From Larkinella sp049445795 (GTDB taxonomy: Bacteria; Bacteroidota; Bacteroidia; Cytophagales; Spirosomataceae), in contig NZ_JBMSDT010000004.1 in the NCBI RefSeq assembly GCF_049445795.1, positions 372,001 through 436,000 on the forward strand: a stretch of DNA of 64,000 nt. Direction: 5' to 3'. This document shows, piece after piece, positions 59,552 through 64,000 of the stretch (position 1 is its first letter; every line of letters begins with the position of its first letter). The notes under the pieces are model-generated. The model worked only from the letters and a program-made list of their open reading frames with translations. It did not search any database and had not been told where the DNA came from. A program made the translations under genes and the position numbers.

Positions 59552-60544
59552 ATGGAATATCGTAAATTGGGCAATTCGGACGTGACCGTGTCGGCCATCG
59601 CCTTCGGAGCCTGGGCCGCCGGGGGCTGGATGTGGGGCGGAACCGAGCGTAAAGAGGCCGTGGATGCGATCCGGGCTTCGTATGACCTCGGCGTGACATC
59701 CATCGACACGGCCCCGGTGTACGGACAGGGCACCAGCGAGGAAATTGTGGGCGAAGCGATTAAGGATTTACCCCGCGACAAAGTTCAGATTCTGACCAAA
59801 TACGGCATGCGCTGGGACTTGACGAAAGGAACGCTGGCCTTTCAGTCGAAAGACAATGCCGGTACGCCGATCGACATTTACAAATACGCCGGAAAAGAAA
59901 GCATCATCAAAGAATGCGAAGACAGCCTGAAACGACTGAGCACCGATTACATCGATTTGTACCAGATTCACTGGCCGGATGTAACCACGCCGATTGCCGA
60001 AACGATGGAAGCCGTTGGGCGGCTGATCGAACAAGGTAAAGTCCGGACGGCGGGCGTTAGCAACTACAGCGTCGAGCAAATGAAGGAGGCCGAACAGACA
60101 CTGAAACTGGTGTCGAATCAGGTGCCGTACAGCATGGTGAAACGCGACATCGAAGCCGACCTGGTACCGTATTGCCTCGAAAACCAGAAATCCATACTGG
60201 CTTATAGCCCGATGGAGCGGGGCTTGCTGACCGGAAAAATCAAACCGGGTCATCAATTTGCCGAGGGCGACCACCGCGCTAACTACAAAGCTTTCAAGGA
60301 TGGAAATCTGGAGCGTATCGCATCGTTTCTGGAGAAAATCCGGCCCCTGGCCGACCAGAAGCAGGTGAGCCTGGGCCAACTGGTCATTCGCTGGACCATC
60401 GACCGACCCGCAATCACCGTCGCGCTGGTGGGCGCGCGCAATGCCGAACAGGCCGTTCAAAACGCGAAGGCTATTGATGTGACGTTAACCGCCGACGAAA
60501 CCGCCTTCATTGACCAGCAACTCGAAGCCGTTCAACTGGTGTGA
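59552..60544 (+). CDS. Aldo/keto reductase
   Basis: 330 residues with the catalytic tetrad Asp52 and Tyr57 (SIDTAPVYGQG), Lys83 (QILTKYGMRW) and His140 (LYQIHWPD), plus the NADPH-binding end AITVALVGARNAEQA. It reduces an aldehyde, ketone or sugar; the substrate is unknown. It follows the deacetylase gene by 25 bases. Confidence 0.9.
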   Translation: MEYRKLGNSDVTVSAIAFGAWAAGGWMWGGTERKEAVDAIRASYDLGVTSIDTAPVYGQGTSEEIVGEAIKDLPRDKVQILTKYGMRWDLTKGTLAFQSKDNAGTPIDIYKYAGKESIIKECEDSLKRLSTDYIDLYQIHWPDVTTPIAETMEAVGRLIEQGKVRTAGVSNYSVEQMKEAEQTLKLVSNQVPYSMVKRDIEADLVPYCLENQKSILAYSPMERGLLTGKIKPGHQFAEGDHRANYKAFKDGNLERIASFLEKIRPLADQKQVSLGQLVIRWTIDRPAITVALVGARNAEQAVQNAKAIDVTLTADETAFIDQQLEAVQLV

Positions 60545-60587
60545 CCGGGCCGCAGTCCGTTCCAGACGCTTCCGTCTTGCATTCCCC

Positions 60588-60683
60588 AAACTTCGTTATT
60601 CAACATTCGGTGTTCGTTATTCGATATTAAAACTTTAAAAGTAATATCGAATAATGAATAGCGAACACCAAATAACGAAGTTT
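60588..60683. repeat. AT-rich inverted repeat, TTATTCGATATTCG family, copy 4
   Basis: Arms 60588-60628 and 60643-60683 are 41 bases each, begin and end with AAACTTCGTTATT/AATAACGAAGTTT, and meet at GATATT/AATATC around AAAACTTTAAAAGT. Most mismatches between the arms are transitions. It lies between convergent genes. Confidence 0.88.
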
Positions 60684-60708
60684 AAAAACCGTACACTGGC
60701 TCCTTCCA

Positions 60709-61809
60709 TCATTTCAGCGCGGAATGCTTTTTCCACAAGCGATAAGCCTCGCGTAACGTCATGTAGGGCACTCCCCACCGGTGGTTTTCCCGGCTGATGG
60801 CGTACAGGACCCGCCAGTGCCGAAACAACACCTTATAGGCTTCCCAAAGCGAAAAACCGGGCTGATAAATGTGCCCTGGTTCGGCCCCGGCCCCGTTAAG
60901 TTCCAGAATCTGAATGGTCCGACCCGCTTGCAAATCGGCCAGACTGCGGCAGCGCAAGTCGTAACGCCCGTAGTAAAAACCGTCGATTGATTGACTAATG
61001 CGGTCAATAACGGCGGTCAGTTCGGGCGTAATCAGGTGGTTGGCATTCAGAAATTTAGTGCCCCGGCTGTGATTACCGATAGGTTCCAGGGGAATCGTTT
61101 CACCGGCTGCGGGTATGACGTGCAGAAAGTCACCATACCGCTCGCGCAATGCCGGGAGTTGCAGAAACGCCCGCTCGTTTTGTCCGATCAACTCTTCGAT
61201 GCAATTGTGCCCGTTGCCCCGAACGGTCAGGAATTCTTTCTGCACAATCGATGAAACCGTTCCCTGCGCCTGGCCGGGCATCCGGTAGTAGAAAACACCC
61301 AATTCCAGCGGTTCATCGACATAGGCTTGCACCAGAAAATCGCCGGGACTTTCGAAAGCATAGGCCCGTAATTCGTCCGGTTTTTCGATCTTTTTCACGC
61401 GCCAACCCCGTTCGCCGACATCGGGTTTGGCAATTACCGGAAACCGCATACCCGCCTTTTGCAGTCGATTCAACACCTCTTCGGCATCGGTTTTCGTCGA
61501 AACAAAAATCGTTTTTGGTTTATAGGCCTTGTCAATCCGGCTCAGTATATCCCATTTCGATTCGCCCAGCAATCCACCCGATTCGATGGCGGGGTTGGAC
61601 GCAGAAAAGAAAAAGAAAGAGCGGGCCTTCAACGAAAGCCAGAGCCAGTAGACGAAAATGGGGAAGTAAACCAGTTCGAAGGGCCAGTACTCCCAATGCC
61701 GCAACCGAATCCAGAAGCGGCTTCGGGAGCGCCAGCGCGAGAGGAAGGGCCGGAAACCCGGCTCGAATGACGAAGACTTGGGTGAATCGGAAAGACTAAG
61801 CGGTTGCAT
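60709..61809 (-). CDS. ATP-grasp-like protein
   Basis: 366 residues from ATG 61809. After a basic N-terminus with a hydrophobic helix (FELVYFPIFVYWLWLSL), the chain shows an ATP-grasp layout: MRFPVIAKPDVGERGWRVKK (nucleotide-binding Lys), FLVQAYVDEPLELGVFYYRM, and the metal-binding end YGRYDLRCRSLADL and IQILELNGAGAEPGHIYQPG (Glu-x-Asn). It may ligate a carboxylate to an amine. It is translated with the NRDE-protein gene upstream (14-base overlap). Confidence 0.75.
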   Translation of the reverse strand: MQPLSLSDSPKSSSFEPGFRPFLSRWRSRSRFWIRLRHWEYWPFELVYFPIFVYWLWLSLKARSFFFFSASNPAIESGGLLGESKWDILSRIDKAYKPKTIFVSTKTDAEEVLNRLQKAGMRFPVIAKPDVGERGWRVKKIEKPDELRAYAFESPGDFLVQAYVDEPLELGVFYYRMPGQAQGTVSSIVQKEFLTVRGNGHNCIEELIGQNERAFLQLPALRERYGDFLHVIPAAGETIPLEPIGNHSRGTKFLNANHLITPELTAVIDRISQSIDGFYYGRYDLRCRSLADLQAGRTIQILELNGAGAEPGHIYQPGFSLWEAYKVLFRHWRVLYAISRENHRWGVPYMTLREAYRLWKKHSALK

Positions 61810-62521
61810 GACAGGACGGTTGGAGGGTATGGTGGGTAGCTTGTTGGCGAATAAAATCGTCGTGGTGAATCTCGACAACACCATGCTGGTGGAGAATACC
61901 GGTCAGGCTCAGGGTTTTGAGTGCATCCTGCCGATTCATGAAGAGTCCGTTTTCGGGATCGTGCTGACCAGCCGTCAGGTGAAACTGGCGAATGTCGGTG
62001 AATGTCGGCTCGGGATTATGCTGGAGCCAGTCGTAAAACCAGTATTCCCGTTGCCCGATCACCTCTGGCAAATACAACGTTACCGATGACCAGATGCGGG
62101 GACGGTCGGAAAGCTGCTCAGTTACGCACCGCCGACGCCCATCCCAGCGCAGTTCGACCAACCGGTTCTTTTGAACCAGCAATAGTGTAAACGGCTCTAG
62201 TCCTTCGGGCTTGTGCTGATCCAGGAAATCATCGATCGAATTGTAGTCGAAAACCTGCAATGGGACAAGGCCCCGGCTGTGCCGATAAGGCGGCTGTGGT
62301 AAATGGGGTCTGAATGCGCCGTTGAGCAGGCAAACCGTTAATCGGGCACTGGCTACAATCCAGGTACCACCGCCCTGCGGGTCTTTCGGATAAACCAGCG
62401 TCTGACCGGTGTGGCAATAGGAGCGGGGTGGGAAGCTGGCTGGCCGAATGGTTTTCTCATCGCGGCTGTGGGTTAACATATAATCACCGTCGGGAAGGGG
62501 CAGATAGGTTGCGGTACACAT
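61796..62521 (-). CDS. NRDE (TANGO2-like) family protein
   Basis: 241 residues from ATG 62521, opening MCTATYLPLPDGDYMLTHSR and then DEKTIRPASF. The NRDE motif that names the family reads SRDE here (Asn changed to Ser). TGQTLVYPKDPQGGGTWIVA and RLTVCLLNGAFRPHL match the family core with its N-terminal Cys. TANGO2-like proteins are linked to heme or lipid handling in eukaryotes; bacterial function is unclear. A TTG two codons earlier is possible. Confidence 0.82.
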   Translation of the reverse strand: MCTATYLPLPDGDYMLTHSRDEKTIRPASFPPRSYCHTGQTLVYPKDPQGGGTWIVASARLTVCLLNGAFRPHLPQPPYRHSRGLVPLQVFDYNSIDDFLDQHKPEGLEPFTLLLVQKNRLVELRWDGRRRCVTEQLSDRPRIWSSVTLYLPEVIGQREYWFYDWLQHNPEPTFTDIRQFHLTAGQHDPENGLFMNRQDALKTLSLTGILHQHGVVEIHHDDFIRQQATHHTLQPSCHATA

Positions 62522-62563
62522 GAGCAAGCTGTTTGCTGGTAAAGTCCGGTAAATCGTAATAGG

Positions 62564-64000
62564 TTAGGGCCGTCGAATGCCCAGCTTTTTCATGCGGGAA
62601 TCCAGTGTGGTCGGGATCATGCCCAAAATCCGGGCGGCTCCGTTTTCGCCACTGACCTTCCAGCGGGTATGTTCCAGGACGGCGATGATGTGGTTGCGCT
62701 CGCATTCTTCCATCGTGAGCAAAGTGGTATTGGGTGGGGCTGAACTCTTCCGGTGGAGCAGCCGGTTGCCCACCCAATCGCCCAATTCGAGCTGGTGGCC
62801 CGAGGAGATGATCAGCGATCGTTCCACGACGTTTTCGAGTTCACGAATGTTTCCCGGCCAGTGGTAATTCATCAATGCGTCGAGCATTTCCTGCGAAATG
62901 TCTGTGATGGTTTTGCCGACACCGGGGCCGTGTTTCAGGCAAAAGTGCCTGACCAGCAGCGGGATATCCTCCTTGCGTTCTCGGAGCGGCAGGCTTTGGA
63001 TCGGGAAAACGTTGAGCCGGTAAAACAAATCTTCCCGAAACCGACCTTCACTGATTTCTTTTTCAAGATCCCGGTTAGTGGCGGCCACGATCCGGACCGA
63101 AACTTTGACGGTTTTGGTACTGCCCACGCGCTCAAACTCACCTTCCTGCAACACCCGCAGCAGTTTGGCCTGCAAATCGAGCGGCATTTCGCCAATCTCG
63201 TCCAGAAAGAGCGTCCCACCGTCGGCCAGTTCGAAACGTCCCATTTTCTGAGTAGTGGCTCCGGTGAACGCGCCTTTTTCGTGCCCGAACAACTCGCTTT
63301 CGATGAGCGTCGCGGGCAGGGCTGCGCAGTTGATCTTGACCAGCGCTTTGTTTTTCCGGCTGCTGCGGCTATGAACCGCCCGGGCCAGCAGTTCTTTGCC
63401 GGTTCCGGACTCGCCCAGAATCAACACCGTCGTCTGCGTGGGGGCTACCTGCTCGACTTGCCGCAGCACCCGGCCGAAAGCCTTGCTCTGGCTGACAATT
63501 TCCTCAAAATTACTGGTTTGCTTAATTTCCTCGCGCAAATAAACGTTTTCGGCCTGAAGGCGGTTTTTCAGGCTTTCAACTTCGGACAGCGCTTTCGCCA
63601 GTGATTCGGTCCGTTCGGCCACGCGGGCTTCGAGCCGGGTGTTAGCTTCTTCCAGATCGCGCTGCAATCTTCGCAGTTCCAGATGCGTATTGATCCTTGA
63701 AATGACCTCCTGCAACTGGAACGGTTTGGTGATGTAATCGACGGCGCCCATGTTAAAACCGTTGACTTTATCCATCGTTTCGGAGAGGGCCGTCATGAAC
63801 AGCACCGGAATCGACCGGAGTTGGTCGTCGTGTTTGAGCCGTCGGCAGGTTTCGAAACCATCCATGCCGGGCATCATGATGTCCAACAGAATCAGGTCGG
63901 GATGAGCCAGCCGGGCTTGCTCAATGGCGCTTTTGCCGTCGCGGGCCACCAGCACTTTGTAGTCGAAGCGGCTGAGTGTTTCGAATAACACACTAATGTT
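62564..64000 (-). CDS. Sigma-54-dependent response regulator, 5' end cut by window edge
   Basis: The frame is open to the last base of the window. From the GTG at 63991 there are 475 residues: the rest of a receiver domain (phospho-Asp about 37 in LILLDIMMPGMDGFE, Thr in LFMTALSE, Lys in DYITKPFQ), a coiled coil (about 100-160), the AAA+ sigma-54 activator domain with Walker A GESGTGKE, GAFTGA, and LFLDEIGEMPLDLQ, and a C-terminal Fis-type HTH (GAARILGMIPTTLDSRMKKL). It would turn on sigma-54 promoters when phosphorylated. The partner kinase is probably upstream, outside the window. Confidence 0.93.
   Translation of the reverse strand, partial: NISVLFETLSRFDYKVLVARDGKSAIEQARLAHPDLILLDIMMPGMDGFETCRRLKHDDQLRSIPVLFMTALSETMDKVNGFNMGAVDYITKPFQLQEVISRINTHLELRRLQRDLEEANTRLEARVAERTESLAKALSEVESLKNRLQAENVYLREEIKQTSNFEEIVSQSKAFGRVLRQVEQVAPTQTTVLILGESGTGKELLARAVHSRSSRKNKALVKINCAALPATLIESELFGHEKGAFTGATTQKMGRFELADGGTLFLDEIGEMPLDLQAKLLRVLQEGEFERVGSTKTVKVSVRIVAATNRDLEKEISEGRFREDLFYRLNVFPIQSLPLRERKEDIPLLVRHFCLKHGPGVGKTITDISQEMLDALMNYHWPGNIRELENVVERSLIISSGHQLELGDWVGNRLLHRKSSAPPNTTLLTMEECERNHIIAVLEHTRWKVSGENGAARILGMIPTTLDSRMKKLGIRRP

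Noticed and set aside
29923..60683. Intergenic repeats considered as a CRISPR array
   Set aside because: Copies are tens of kilobases apart and each is a single foldback, with no regular repeat-spacer series and no cas genes.

Overview
The window comes from a member of the Bacteroidota, most likely order Cytophagales near Spirosoma/Larkinella. This rests on protein types (DUF2027-Smr protein, DUF4403 lipoprotein, DUF4139/MuiA-like protein, OmpA with a calcium-type repeat, S16 with a long acidic tail, ClpC), on several TAnnTTTG -7 promoter elements and on the rarity of Shine-Dalgarno sequences. The genus is a guess.

Bases 1 to about 14.2 kb are an integrated mobile element. It begins (cut by the window edge) with a P4-type tyrosine integrase, followed by a helix-turn-helix/excisionase-like gene, a primase-like Toprim protein, a RadC-like JAB protein and an ArdC-type antirestriction protein. 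A leftward block holds a MobF relaxase-helicase, a multi-pass membrane protein and a VirD4/TraD-like coupling ATPase with no membrane anchor of its own. No mating-pore genes are visible, so this looks like a mobilizable element (or one end of a larger one). Cargo and debris include an AT-rich repetitive secreted protein, a Fic-protein C-terminal remnant, a doubly frameshifted small gene and two unknown proteins. The right end is probably in 14.06-14.5 kb.

From about 14.5 kb the sequence is ordinary chromosome. 14.5-22.9 kb: NIPSNAP protein, remnant of a DMT transporter, nitrilase-family amidase, DUF3050 protein, FMN glutamate-synthase-like protein, aroA with an in-frame low-complexity insertion, and a DUF4139 protein. 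23-32.9 kb: Ldh-family dehydrogenase, DMT exporter, mltG, thioesterase, YihY, glycosyltransferase, YciO/Sua5, lipoprotein, LpxL-like acyltransferase and WbqC. 33-41.2 kb: clpC, two paralogous outer-membrane barrels (one broken by an in-frame TAG), a hydrolase, an enolase-superfamily enzyme and a GDPD-like enzyme. 41.4-47.8 kb: fabG, VWA membrane protein, DUF2279, DUF2027-Smr and DUF4403. Then the RNase P RNA gene, an OmpA-family protein and the rpsP-rimM-trmD cluster. 52.4-64 kb: an AsmA-like/GT51 fusion, GNAT, rluD, a PLP enzyme, a formyltransferase-deacetylase pair, an aldo/keto reductase, an ATP-grasp protein, an NRDE protein and a sigma-54 response regulator cut by the right edge.

The most distinctive feature is that many intergenic gaps are filled by long, often perfect inverted repeats (33-56 bp arms), frequently starting at or within a few bases of a stop codon. 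They fall into at least two dispersed families: a GC-rich one with core ACGGACTTTAGTCCGT (three copies) and an AT-rich one built from TTATTCGATATTCG (four copies). One AT-rich copy shares a GC-rich block with another hairpin 26 kb away. The aroA insertion also consists of two roughly inverted arms, placed in frame inside a conserved enzyme.
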